Positions 6,050 to 14,726 of a DNA stretch of 28,374 nucleotides are shown piece by piece. The first letter of the stretch is position 1; each line of letters starts with the position of its first letter. The position numbers and the translations under genes were made by a program. Origin of the DNA: Prochlorothrix sp035286285 (GTDB taxonomy: Bacteria; Cyanobacteriota; Cyanobacteriia; Prochlorotrichales; Prochlorotrichaceae); the NCBI GenBank assembly GCA_035286285.1, contig JAYKJG010000284.1:1-28374 (forward strand). The letters run 5' to 3'. A model generated the notes under the pieces. The model was not told the DNA's origin. It worked only from the letters and a program-made list of their open reading frames with translations, and made no database searches.

Positions 6050-8224
6050 ATGGGTAAAGTCGTCGGCATTGACCTAGGCACCACCAACTCCGTGGTGGCA
6101 GTAATGGAAGGAGGACGGCCCGTAGTCATCGCCAATGCCGAAGGAACCCGGACCACCCCCTCCGTGGTTGCCTTTAGTAAGGATGGCGATCGGCTGGTGG
6201 GACAGTTGGCACGGCGGCAGTCGGTCCTGAACCCCAAGAACACCTTTTTCAATATCAAGCGCTTCATGGGGCGCAAATATAGCGAACTTAACCCCGACTC
6301 CAAGCGGGTACCCTACACCATCCGGCGCGGAGAAGACGGCAACGTCAAAATTATTTGCCCCAAGCTGCAAAAGGAATTTGCGCCCGAAGAAGTGTCGGCC
6401 ATGATTTTGCGGAAGTTGGCCGATGAAGCCAGCCGCTACCTGGGCCAGCCCGTGACCGGAGCCGTCATTACCGTGCCCGCCTACTTCAACGACTCCCAGC
6501 GGCAGGCCACCCGCGACGCAGGGCGCATTGCGGGGCTGGATGTAAAACGCATCCTCAACGAACCAACCGCCGCATCCTTGGCCTATGGGCTAGAACAGCG
6601 GCAACAGCAGAAAATCCTGGTCTTTGACCTTGGCGGGGGCACCTTTGATGTCTCGATTTTGGATGTGGGCAATGGAGTCTTTGAGGTCAAGGCCACCAGC
6701 GGCGATACCCAGTTGGGCGGCAACGACTTCGATCGCAAAATCGTCGATTGGCTTGCGGAAAAATTTATCGAACAGGAGGGGATCGATCTGCGCCGCGATC
6801 GCCAGTCCCTCCAGCGCCTCACAGAAGCCGCAGAAAAAGCCAAAATCGAACTCTCCGGAGTCAGCATCACCGATATTAGTCTCCCCTTCATCACCGCCAC
6901 CGAAGACGGCCCCAAACACCTCGATGCACGCCTCAGCCGGGGCGAGTTTGAAAGCCTCTGCCAAGACTTGCTGGAGCGGCTCCGGCGACCGATTATGCGT
7001 GCCCTCAAGGATTCTGGGCTAAATCCGCGCCAAATTGATGAGGTCGTACTTGTGGGAGGCTCAACCCGGATGCCCATGGTCCAGGAAGTGGTGCGGGCCT
7101 TTATCCAGAAAGCACCAAACCAAAATGTCAACCCCGATGAGGTGGTAGCCGTAGGGGCGGCAGTCCAGGCAGGCATTATCGAAGGCGATGTGCGAGATGT
7201 GTTGCTGTTGGATGTGACCCCGCTGTCCTTGGGGCTAGAGACGATCGGCGGGGTCATGAAAAAACTAATTCCCCGCAATACCTCGGTGCCCGTGCGGCGA
7301 TCGGACATTTTCTCAACGGCGGAAAACAACCAAACCCTCGTCGAAATCCACGTCCTCCAGGGCGAACGGGAAATGGCCAAGGGCAATAAATCCCTGGGCC
7401 GCTTCAAGCTCACCGGCATCCCCCCCGCCCCCCGTGGCATTCCCCAGGTCCAAGTCAGCTTTGACATTGACTCCAACGGCATTTTGCAGGTCAGTGCCCT
7501 CGACAAAACCACCGGACGAGAGCAAACCGTCACCATCCAAGGCGCTTCCACCCTCAGCGAGGCCGAAATTCAACGCATGATGAAGGAAGCGGAGGACTTT
7601 GCCCAGCAGGACCGGCAACAAAAGGCCAAGGTGGAGAAGCGCAACAAGGCCGAGGCGCTAGCCAGCCAAGCCGAGCGCAAACTGCGGGAAGTGGCCTTAG
7701 ACTTTGGCATGTACTTTGCGGAACAGCAGCGGCGACGCATTGAAGGTCTGATTCGGGAACTGCGCCAAGCCGTGAAGGTCAACGACGATCGCGGCATTGA
7801 CCTGACCCAAGCCGATCTGCAAGATGCCCTCTACGACCTCAGCCAAGAGGTCAAATTCCGCCTTTCAGAAGAGGACGAAGACGATTTCTTTCAACCCCTC
7901 AAGGACACCTTGGCCAGTGTGCGGGAAGGAAACCTCTTCAAACGCGATCGAGAAGATGAGTTTGCCCCGCTGGAAAACCGGGGTCGCGATCGGGGCGGAC
8001 CGGACCGCATGGGCGATCGACTCGGCGATCGGCGGGGAAGCGATCGATCGGGCGATCGGGGCAAAGATCGCTTCGGGGAGCCACGGGGGAATTCACGGGG
8101 GAATTCACGGGGATCCGATCGCCTTGGCGATCGACGTGGGAATGATCGCAATGCAGCTTCCCGCAACCGGTACAGTAACTTTTTTGAAGACGAAGACTGG
8201 GGCGACGATGATGAGTGGTTTTAA
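6050..8224 (+). CDS. dnaK: Hsp70 chaperone DnaK (DnaK1-type, long charged C-terminal tail)
   Basis: An ATP-dependent chaperone that binds unfolded polypeptides with DnaJ and GrpE. The nucleotide-binding domain (about 1-380) starts with GIDLGTTNSVVAVMEGG, followed by phosphate-binding VFDLGGGTFDVS and the adenosine-motif VVLVGGSTRMPMVQ. The substrate-binding domain (about 390-500) includes the interdomain linker VLLLDVTPLSLGLET. A helical lid follows to about 625. Residues from about 630 to 724 form a low-complexity Arg/Asp/Gly tail ending in an acidic FFEDEDWGDDDEWF. The overall sequence and tail resemble cyanobacterial DnaK1, not the essential DnaK2. The ATG at 6050 is preceded by AGAAGGAG. 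No dnaJ or grpE lies beside it. The tail DNA is built largely from CGATCG-type (HIP1-like) words. Confidence 0.95.
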   Translation: MGKVVGIDLGTTNSVVAVMEGGRPVVIANAEGTRTTPSVVAFSKDGDRLVGQLARRQSVLNPKNTFFNIKRFMGRKYSELNPDSKRVPYTIRRGEDGNVKIICPKLQKEFAPEEVSAMILRKLADEASRYLGQPVTGAVITVPAYFNDSQRQATRDAGRIAGLDVKRILNEPTAASLAYGLEQRQQQKILVFDLGGGTFDVSILDVGNGVFEVKATSGDTQLGGNDFDRKIVDWLAEKFIEQEGIDLRRDRQSLQRLTEAAEKAKIELSGVSITDISLPFITATEDGPKHLDARLSRGEFESLCQDLLERLRRPIMRALKDSGLNPRQIDEVVLVGGSTRMPMVQEVVRAFIQKAPNQNVNPDEVVAVGAAVQAGIIEGDVRDVLLLDVTPLSLGLETIGGVMKKLIPRNTSVPVRRSDIFSTAENNQTLVEIHVLQGEREMAKGNKSLGRFKLTGIPPAPRGIPQVQVSFDIDSNGILQVSALDKTTGREQTVTIQGASTLSEAEIQRMMKEAEDFAQQDRQQKAKVEKRNKAEALASQAERKLREVALDFGMYFAEQQRRRIEGLIRELRQAVKVNDDRGIDLTQADLQDALYDLSQEVKFRLSEEDEDDFFQPLKDTLASVREGNLFKRDREDEFAPLENRGRDRGGPDRMGDRLGDRRGSDRSGDRGKDRFGEPRGNSRGNSRGSDRLGDRRGNDRNAASRNRYSNFFEDEDWGDDDEWF

Positions 8225-8759
8225 GGGACAACCCCACAAAGCAGCGGACCCTAGCAGATGCAAGAGTGCTCACCCTAAAAATCCATAACCCTTTTTTAGG
8301 GTTTTCATCCCCTTGGCAGGCACAAGCCTAAGGAGAAAAGCTACAATCAAATGGGTTTGATCCCAGTTAGCCCTTGCTTTTTCTCTGGTAATCCTGAAAA
8401 AAGCAGCACTTTTTCTGGGAATCCCATACCATAGTGCAAGGATTCAACCCCTTCAAACCCCTAAACCCATTCTTCCCCTGCGTCCAAATCCCCTTGGACC
8501 CACAGGTGCAAAACCCCAGCGCATTTCCCCCCTGGGTGAGCTTTGAATCGGTTTGGGTAAAGCCCCCCTCCCCCCGTGGGAGTCTAAATTGACTGGACAG
8601 GTAGAGCGTTAGGGATGGCAATAACAGCTACAGGGGACACAACACGGAGCAAGTTGTCGGGCCGAGTTTTGAATCCCAAAACCCCATCTCCCCACCTTGC
8701 TCTCTCTCCTTCCAGTCTTTCACCCGTTCGATCTATTTAAGGAGCATGAGGAAAGCGGC
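8225..8759. other. Gene-free gap dnaK-rpoD, long rpoD leader
   Basis: No gene is seen. A hairpin at 8272-8302 may end dnaK transcription. At 8375-8405 TGCTTTTT pairs with AAAAAGCA, and the words CTTTTTCT and GG-AATCC recur a few bases later (8377-8393 and 8409-8424), forming an imperfect direct repeat. From about 8430 to 8600 the strand is rich in C runs (AACCCC words). The rpoD ribosome-binding site AAGGAG lies at 8739-8744. Confidence 0.6.
8272..8305 (+). terminator. Possible dnaK terminator
   Basis: ACCCTAAAAA (8272-8281) pairs perfectly over 10 bp with TTTTTAGGGT (8293-8302), with an 11-nt loop and a short TTT after it. The stem is AT-rich at its top and the following T run is short, so efficiency is uncertain. 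Confidence 0.45.
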
Positions 8760-9944
8760 ATGACCCAGGCTAATAACGTAATCGTCGCTGTCAGCGAGCC
8801 TGAGCTTAGCATTGAAGAGCCTGCAACATTAGTTGAAGAGGATATCCAGGCAGAGGATCTCCAGGCAGAAGACTCCTTTGACGAGGACGCTGATATTACT
8901 AGCAACCACCTTGATGAGGAAGCCAAAGCGAGCGGGAAAAATCGCTCCCGTCGCAAGGCGCAGGTCAAAAAGAAGCACTATACTGAAGATTCAATTCGGC
9001 TGTATCTCCAAGAAATTGGCCGCATCCGCTTGCTTCGTGCTGACGAAGAGATTGAATTGGCTCGGAAAATTGCTGACTTGCTTGAACTAGAGCGAGTCTA
9101 TGAAGAGTTTCTGGAGCACAACAGCCGTCCTCCCAGCGATGCAGAGTGGGCCGAGGCCGTTGGCCGTAAAAAGGACGAGCATATTCTGCCCTTGCGGGAC
9201 TTCCAGCGTCGCCTTTACCAAGGGCGCAAAGCCAAGGAAAAGATGGTCCAGTCTAACCTGAGACTGGTGGTCTCCATCGCCAAGAAATATATGAACCGGG
9301 GCCTATCGTTCCAAGACCTCATTCAAGAGGGCAGTCTGGGCCTAATCCGGGCGGCGGAAAAATTTGATCATGAAAAGGGCTACAAGTTCTCCACCTACGC
9401 GACCTGGTGGATTCGCCAAGCCATTACCCGCGCCATTGCTGACCAGTCCCGCACCATTCGCCTGCCCGTCCACCTCTACGAAACCATTTCTCGGATTAAG
9501 AAAACCACCAAGCTGCTGTCCCAGGAAATGGGCCGCAAACCCACGGAAGAGGAAATCGCCACCCGCATGGAGATGACGATCGAGAAGCTGCGGTTTATTG
9601 CCAAGTCGGCCCAGTTGCCGATTTCCTTGGAAACCCCGATCGGCAAAGAAGAAGACTCCCGCCTAGGAGACTTCATTGAGTCCGATGGTGAAACCCCTGA
9701 AGATCAAGTTTCCAAAAGCCTACTGCGGGAAGACCTCGAAGGAGTTCTCAGCACCCTCAGCCCTCGCGAGCGGGATGTGTTGCGCCTGCGCTATGGCTTG
9801 GATGATGGCCGGATGAAAACCCTAGAGGAGATTGGCCAAATTTTTAACGTAACGCGGGAACGAATCCGCCAAATTGAGGCCAAGGCTCTGCGCAAGCTGC
9901 GCCATCCCAATCGCAATAGCGTTCTCAAGGAATATATCCGCTAA
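8760..9944 (+). CDS. rpoD: Principal RNA polymerase sigma factor, group 1 (SigA/RpoD)
   Basis: The housekeeping sigma-70 that directs RNA polymerase to vegetative promoters. From the ATG at 8760 it has 394 residues; the frame is open upstream to a TTG at 8697, but AAGGAG at 8739-8744 and GAGGAA at 8748-8753 favour 8760. Residues 1-70 are acidic then basic. Region 1.2 is at about 74-110. Region 2 is at about 160-235 with KFSTYATWWIRQAITRAI (209-226), the -10 recognition part. Region 3 is at about 240-320. Region 4 is at 330-394 with the helix-turn-helix TLEEIGQIFNVTRERIRQIE for the -35 box. Length and sequence fit cyanobacterial SigA. It stands alone with a strong terminator after it. Confidence 0.95.
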   Translation: MTQANNVIVAVSEPELSIEEPATLVEEDIQAEDLQAEDSFDEDADITSNHLDEEAKASGKNRSRRKAQVKKKHYTEDSIRLYLQEIGRIRLLRADEEIELARKIADLLELERVYEEFLEHNSRPPSDAEWAEAVGRKKDEHILPLRDFQRRLYQGRKAKEKMVQSNLRLVVSIAKKYMNRGLSFQDLIQEGSLGLIRAAEKFDHEKGYKFSTYATWWIRQAITRAIADQSRTIRLPVHLYETISRIKKTTKLLSQEMGRKPTEEEIATRMEMTIEKLRFIAKSAQLPISLETPIGKEEDSRLGDFIESDGETPEDQVSKSLLREDLEGVLSTLSPRERDVLRLRYGLDDGRMKTLEEIGQIFNVTRERIRQIEAKALRKLRHPNRNSVLKEYIR

Positions 9945-9966
9945 ACCGGTTTCCCAATTCCTGTAG

Positions 9967-9990
9967 GGTGGGCAGTGCCCACCTTTTTTT
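9967..9990 (+). terminator. Rho-independent terminator after rpoD
   Basis: GGTGGGC (9967-9973) pairs perfectly with GCCCACC (9977-9983) across a 3-nt loop and is followed by seven T residues (9984-9990). It lies 23 nt after the rpoD stop and separates it from the convergent Rpn gene. Confidence 0.9.
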
Positions 9991-10056
9991 ATGGCCATCT
10001 GAGTTTTCGGGCCAGGCTTGATGATCGTCCGCTGCGCTATGGCTCTCTGGGGTTTT

Positions 10057-10935
10057 CTACTCGGTCCCCAGGGCTTCCACTTCGGCAACGGTGAGTCCGG
10101 TTTTTGCGGCGATCGTTTCAGGGGGTAACAGTCCCAGGAGCGATCGGGCAATGTCTCGGCTCCGCTGCTGCTCCCCTTGGGCTTGTCCCTGCTGCAACCC
10201 CTGCTGCAACCCCTGCTCCAGCCCCTCTAGCAACGCCCGCCGCACCACATTGCGACTATCTTCCACCGCCAGAGCGCGGCGTTCTAGGAGTTCAAACTCT
10301 TCCAGGCTGAGATTGGAGGTTTCAGCGATGTGGAAAGCGAGGTCGAAGTTGGGATTATCCCGCAGAGGGGCGGGGACTTCGTTGAGGGTGGCAGTCTGTT
10401 GGAGGAAAAACATCCATTGATCGGCAAGGGTCTCCAAATTGTCTAGGGTTTTGGTAAATTTAGGCAATTCAACAAAGATTAATTGAATATCATCGCCGTA
10501 GGGTAGTCCATCGTCTCGATCGAGGAGTTGGTAATGGGAGAGGGGCCGATCGCGTTCTGGGAACAGGACAAAATCAGTAATGGTGAGAGCAATGACCGGA
10601 CGCAAACGGCTGTAGCCTTGGCCCCGCCCCAGTTGCAGGGAGTAGGCTTTGGCGGCGTTGTAGAGAACTCGCTTGTTAAAGTCCAGGGGATTGAGCACCT
10701 GCATTTCAATTAAAACGGTCTCCCCCTGCTCTAACTTGGCCTTTACGTCTAAGAAGGTGTCCTTAATGCCCTGGAGTTGGGGAGATTGGTAGGGATCGAG
10801 GATTTCTAGATCCTGAATGATAGGAGCGCCGCCATAGACAAAGGCGTTGAGGAACTCAATCAGGATGGGCTTGCTTTGGGGAGAGCCAAAGATTTTTTTG
10901 AAGGCAAAGTCGGTTTTGGGGTCGAGGAAGGTCAT
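10057..10935 (-). CDS. Rpn-family recombination-promoting nuclease / putative transposase
   Basis: A 292-residue protein opening with FLDPKTDFAFKKIFG, the signature of the Rpn/PDDEXK_2 family (often annotated as PD-(D/E)XK nuclease family transposase). The likely catalytic core lies at about 60-85, where D-x-K in LDVKAKL and E-x-Q in VLIEMQVL match the DXK/ExQ pattern. Family members such as RpnA cleave DNA and promote RecA-independent recombination; they occur in many copies in cyanobacteria. The C-terminal part (about 235-292) has a Gln/Gly-rich linker LEQGLQQGLQQGQAQGEQQ encoded by tandem DNA repeats, followed by a helical segment. It is monocistronic and convergent with rpoD. Whether it acts in recombination, defence or as a selfish gene is unknown. 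Confidence 0.85.
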   Translation of the reverse strand: MTFLDPKTDFAFKKIFGSPQSKPILIEFLNAFVYGGAPIIQDLEILDPYQSPQLQGIKDTFLDVKAKLEQGETVLIEMQVLNPLDFNKRVLYNAAKAYSLQLGRGQGYSRLRPVIALTITDFVLFPERDRPLSHYQLLDRDDGLPYGDDIQLIFVELPKFTKTLDNLETLADQWMFFLQQTATLNEVPAPLRDNPNFDLAFHIAETSNLSLEEFELLERRALAVEDSRNVVRRALLEGLEQGLQQGLQQGQAQGEQQRSRDIARSLLGLLPPETIAAKTGLTVAEVEALGTE

Positions 10936-10988
10936 GGGGAGCGTGGGGATTTGGCTGTGATGATATCAAGGGGGGAGGGCTGCAATTG

Positions 10989-11027
10989 TGCCGTGCAGGT
11001 GTGCTGTGCAGATGTGCTGTGCAGAGT
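10989..11027. repeat. 13-bp tandem repeat, three copies
   Basis: TGCCGTGCAGGTG, TGCTGTGCAGATG and TGCTGTGCAGAGT follow head to tail in the gap between the Rpn gene and the M28 peptidase gene, 54 bp upstream of the Rpn start. They could be a slipped-strand expansion or a binding array. Confidence 0.7.
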
Positions 11028-11119
11028 AGAGCAGGGTAGCTAGTGATCGTTTGAGTTAATCCTAGAATTGGGGGAGTTGGGAGCGATCGGGGCCGATCGG
11101 CCAGCACAAGTAACGTGAA

Positions 11120-12400
11120 TTAGGGTGTTGGGGTAGAGAGCCACTGATGCAGAGCAGTGATACTGGCTTGGAGCGATCGCTCAAAAAAAGCCCGATCGAG
11201 GTTCTCCAGAGTATCACTGGGCTGGTGATAGTGGGGATTGCGGAGATTCCCGGTATCCGTCACCAAAACCGCACCAATATTGTGGAGCCAGAAGGGCGCA
11301 TGGTCACTGCGCAGGACATCGGGAGTGAGAATGCCCTTGAGGGGAACCGCTAGGGTATAGACAAAAAATTCCGGCGAAGCAGGGAGGGCATCAAAGGCAT
11401 CCAAAAGGGTGTCATGTTCCGCATCGCCGACGATCGCTACAAAATTGCCCCGATCGCTGGGCAAAAACGCCTTGGGCAACCCCTCCGGATAGGTTTGACA
11501 TCCCGCCTCCTGGCAACCATAGCCCAGCATATCCAAGACCATGACCCCATCCAAGTTCGCCAAATTCTCAAAGGACTGGGTATAGGCAAAACTCCCCTGA
11601 AGTCCCTGCTCCTCCAGGTCAAAAAAAACCAGTTCCAAGGATTTGGGGTAATTTTCAGTTTGGGACTCTGAGAATAAAGCCGCAATTTCCAACAAACCCG
11701 CTGTACCGGTGCCATTGTCATTAAAACCGGGAGATCCAGCAACCGTATCATAGTGGGCTGCAACGAGGATTTTAGGGCGATCGATCCCGCGATCGGCTGA
11801 GTTTAGAATTGCCGGACTCGGAACCGAACGGGTTACCGAATTATTGGCCGAACTCGTGGCCGGACTAGCCGCCGGACGGGTTACGTCCTGGGGATCTGCA
11901 TCCGCTGGGGGCCTTGCCGCCGGACTCAGGGCCGCGCCGGAACTCCCCGATCGCCGAGCCACCAGATTAACCCCCCCACTAAAAGCCTGTTCACTCACCT
12001 GCCAGCCGCGATCGCGCAACTGCTCCGTTAACCACTGCCGCGCTTGGCGGCGATCTTGGAGATCATGGCGGGGAGTGGGGAGGGCTTGGAGTGTGGACCA
12101 GAGGCGATCGGGATCAAGGCTGGGGGCCAGAGGCGGAATAGTCGCAACCACAGCAGGGGGTTGGGTGGGGTTAGGAAAGCTCACAGCAGAGGAACTCCCA
12201 GCCGGGGAACTGACCGCGATCGACGTTGGTAGCACCGACTCGATCGCCCGTTGTCCATCCCCCTCACCCTGACAGCCCCCACTCGCCCCAGCAACTAAAA
12301 CAATCACCAACACCCACCGCCCCAAACGTCGCTGGCGTTGAGCAGCCCAAAACAACCCCACCAGACCCCGCCACCACCGGGAAAAACACCTCAACCCCAT
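11120..12400 (-). CDS. M28-family zinc aminopeptidase, predicted lipoprotein
   Basis: A 426-residue exported metallopeptidase. The N-terminus has Arg/Trp residues, then a hydrophobic stretch WVLVIVLVAGASGGC with a lipobox-like cysteine at C43, so lipid attachment is likely. M28 metal ligands are visible: H and D of VAAHYDTVAG, D of GFNDNGTG, EE in FFDLEEQG, D of LDMLGYG, and the late H in NPHYHQPSDT. M28 enzymes remove N-terminal residues from peptides using two zinc ions. Between the pre-catalytic domain and the catalytic core is a low-complexity Ala/Ser/Pro insert (about residues 150-205) coded by repetitive DNA. The gene starts 39 nt after the stop of the upstream histidine kinase, so the two may be co-transcribed. 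Substrate is unknown. Confidence 0.88.
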   Translation of the reverse strand: MGLRCFSRWWRGLVGLFWAAQRQRRLGRWVLVIVLVAGASGGCQGEGDGQRAIESVLPTSIAVSSPAGSSSAVSFPNPTQPPAVVATIPPLAPSLDPDRLWSTLQALPTPRHDLQDRRQARQWLTEQLRDRGWQVSEQAFSGGVNLVARRSGSSGAALSPAARPPADADPQDVTRPAASPATSSANNSVTRSVPSPAILNSADRGIDRPKILVAAHYDTVAGSPGFNDNGTGTAGLLEIAALFSESQTENYPKSLELVFFDLEEQGLQGSFAYTQSFENLANLDGVMVLDMLGYGCQEAGCQTYPEGLPKAFLPSDRGNFVAIVGDAEHDTLLDAFDALPASPEFFVYTLAVPLKGILTPDVLRSDHAPFWLHNIGAVLVTDTGNLRNPHYHQPSDTLENLDRAFFERSLQASITALHQWLSTPTP

Positions 12401-12439
12401 ATCAACAACCTCACAACCTCAATCCCTCTCCCCAAGTCC

Positions 12440-14290
12440 CTAGTCCTCCAGCGCCACAATCACAGGCTCTTGGTACAGGGGAGCCGTAAAAGTCACCGTC
12501 GATCCCAATCCTTCCCCCATACTGTAAAAATTCACCTTGCCCCCCATAGCCTCAATCAAACGCTGGGAAATCACCAAACCCAAGCCCGTCCCCCCATACT
12601 GACGGGTGCGGGAGCTATCCACTTGGCTAAACGCCTTAAACAGTCGGGATTGCTTCTCCAGAGACACCCCAATCCCCGTATCCGCCACACTCACCTGCAC
12701 ATAACCGGGCATTTCCTGATCCTGAACCGTCATTTTCGATCGCTTCACCTGCGCACTGACCGTAATGCCCCCCTCATGGGTAAATTTCAGGGCATTCCCC
12801 ACCAAATTCAACAAAATCTGTAACAAACGCTGGTAATCACCATAAACCAAAATATCGTCGCGGGTAGAGGGCAACCGCAACTCATACTCCAGCTTTTTCC
12901 GCTCCGCTTGGGTACGGGTTTTCCGCTCCACATCCGCAAACAACTCACTCAGGCTGACCGGCTCCAGATCCAGATCCATACGGCCTGCTTCAATTTTGGC
13001 GATGTCCAAAATGTCATTGATGATATCCAGTAGCAGGAGGGCCGATCGGTGGGCTTCCCCCACAAACTCATGCTCCTCCTCCGGACTGTCGGCCATATCA
13101 TCCAACACCAGCTTCAGGAAGCCAATCATGCCATTGAGCGGTGTTCGCAGTTCATGGGACGTATTGGCCAGAAACTCACTCTTCAGGCGGGAAACCTCCT
13201 CAGCCTGCTGCTTCGCTTCCTCTAGCTCCCAATGCTTCTGCATCAGACTGCTATTGGCCTTCTGCAACTCCTGGGCCATATCCTGGGCCTCAGAAAATAA
13301 ATGGGCATGGGCAAGGGCCGTACCCACCTGATCGGCTAACTCGCTCACAGCCTCCAACTCCGGCTTAGACCAGGCAAGGGTTGTGGTGTCTCGGTCTTCG
13401 GGCTGGGTTTGCATAGAACTACGAAAAGGCTGGGGCGACAGGGAGCCATAGCCTAAAACAATCAGCCCATTGGGTTGATCCTGGTAGGAGGTTGCCACCG
13501 CCAGCAGCGCACATTCAGTCCCCTCTTCGGGTTGCGGGACAACCGTTGTGGTGGGCATCAAGGTTTGCAGCGTCTGTTGCAGTTGGGGATGGGCCTGGAG
13601 ATCAAAGATTTCACCCTGTAGGGATTCGATCGGCACCCGTTGATACTCCCCCACGATCGGCAGATACTGAGTCGTCCCATCGTAGGCACAAATAATGCAG
13701 CGATCGACCTTGAGAATCCCCCCCAAACCATTCACCGTCTGCTGCCAAATATTTTCAAGATCCAGAGTGCGGCGAATATTCCAAGCAATGAGGGTAAAGA
13801 GCTTTTGGTACCGCGCAAGGCCCACCTCCGTGATCAGAGAATGGCGACCCTGATTGGTAGATGCTGGGACCACAGGCTGGGGATAGGGAGTCAGGCACTT
13901 GCCAAGGACCAAAAGGGTCCGGACAGTCTGCTGGGGCAGCAGGATCGGGCTAAGGATGAGGTCAAAGTCGAACAGGTGCTGCCCATAACAAAAAGTTTCA
14001 CAAAACTGGATGGGCTTGAGGTGGTCTAGCACCCAACGGACTTTACTGAGGTAATGTTCCAGATCCACCGGTCCAGCCTTGGGACTCATTTGGGTGTGGA
14101 CCAACTGGCTCAGTTGCAGGTCGATCGAAAGACCATGTTGCCAATAAAACGAAAGATATTGCCCCAGGGCATCTTGGGTAAACACCAGATCAGCAGTGTG
14201 GCGGGCCACCGGTCTCTCATCCCGCTCCTGACTGAGAGACTCGGCATTGGACTTGGGGGGCAGGGGCTGGGAGGTCGCCGAGGCTTGCAT
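12440..14290 (-). CDS. GAF-domain sensor histidine kinase
   Basis: A 616-residue cytoplasmic-type kinase with no obvious membrane segment. Residues about 20-150 form an unrecognised, perhaps PAS-like, sensory region. A GAF-like domain occupies about 175-330 (the part with VDRCIICAYD). A coiled coil (about 330-365) leads to HisKA, with phospho-acceptor H379 in ANTSHELRTPLNG. HATPase_c follows with N box LLNLVGNALKF, G1 VADTGIGV, F box and G2 YGGTGLGLVIS. There is no receiver domain and no adjacent response-regulator gene, so it is an orphan. The C in VDRCIICAYD is not in a clear bilin-binding context, so a phytochrome role is not claimed. ATG at 14290 has AGGAG about 8 bases upstream. The signal is unknown. 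Confidence 0.9.
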   Translation of the reverse strand: MQASATSQPLPPKSNAESLSQERDERPVARHTADLVFTQDALGQYLSFYWQHGLSIDLQLSQLVHTQMSPKAGPVDLEHYLSKVRWVLDHLKPIQFCETFCYGQHLFDFDLILSPILLPQQTVRTLLVLGKCLTPYPQPVVPASTNQGRHSLITEVGLARYQKLFTLIAWNIRRTLDLENIWQQTVNGLGGILKVDRCIICAYDGTTQYLPIVGEYQRVPIESLQGEIFDLQAHPQLQQTLQTLMPTTTVVPQPEEGTECALLAVATSYQDQPNGLIVLGYGSLSPQPFRSSMQTQPEDRDTTTLAWSKPELEAVSELADQVGTALAHAHLFSEAQDMAQELQKANSSLMQKHWELEEAKQQAEEVSRLKSEFLANTSHELRTPLNGMIGFLKLVLDDMADSPEEEHEFVGEAHRSALLLLDIINDILDIAKIEAGRMDLDLEPVSLSELFADVERKTRTQAERKKLEYELRLPSTRDDILVYGDYQRLLQILLNLVGNALKFTHEGGITVSAQVKRSKMTVQDQEMPGYVQVSVADTGIGVSLEKQSRLFKAFSQVDSSRTRQYGGTGLGLVISQRLIEAMGGKVNFYSMGEGLGSTVTFTAPLYQEPVIVALED

Positions 14291-14726
14291 AACTGCTTCT
14301 CCTGATAATGCGGGTCATGCTGGCAGGGAGGACAGGTGCCCAATCACTAGATGACTTTAATTGATCTAACTATACCCGTAGGGTACCGAAATTCATTCTG
14401 CCGGGTAGATTCGCGAAGTACATCCCATTTTAGAACGATTAGAACCCCCCACATCTTTCCCCACGCTTGCCCCATTTTTCTACTCCCTACTCCTCCACTC
14501 CTCTACCCCCAAAAACCGAAAGAGACATTGGTTTCTCAAAACCATAGGGAGCATCCCAACCTTGGCAAAATCTCGGTCGGGATCCTGCCCCGTGGCTCTC
14601 CCCTTGGGACCAAAACCAGGGCAACCACGGGGGGTTGCCCCGATCCGATCGGTTCACTCGTCAAAGTGGGATGGACCCAAACTGTACAACCAACGTCTCT
14701 GTTCAAAAAATAGAGGAATTTAAGGT
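14291..14726. other. Gene-free gap between kinase and RHH gene
   Basis: No gene is seen. It contains a TATAGT on the minus strand (14369-14374) that could be the kinase -10 box, without a good -35 match. A C/T-rich stretch lies at about 14430-14515, and one copy of the dispersed G/C-rich repeat lies at 14606-14641. Confidence 0.6.
14606..14641 (-). repeat. Dispersed G/C-rich repeat, copy 1
   Basis: Read on the minus strand this stretch closely matches 15505-15541 on the plus strand. The shared words are GGGGCAACCCCCCGTGG, TTGCCC and GGTTTTGG, with only a few differences. The two copies lie in opposite orientations either side of the RHH gene. Confidence 0.8.

Noticed and set aside
6583..7551. 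322-codon open frame antisense to dnaK
   Set aside because: It lies fully within the strongly conserved dnaK frame, and its Arg/Ser/Pro-rich translation looks like an antisense shadow with no recognisable domain.
8313..8347. Promoter TTGGCA ... TACAAT before rpoD
   Set aside because: The spacing between the two hexamers is 23 bp, too long for a normal sigma-70 promoter, so it is not listed as a feature.
13600..13790. Bilin-binding (phytochrome or CBCR) GAF domain in the kinase
   Set aside because: The cysteines in VDRCIICAYD are at the beginning of an ordinary GAF strand, and the typical CH or CL chromophore motif with its surrounding residues is absent.
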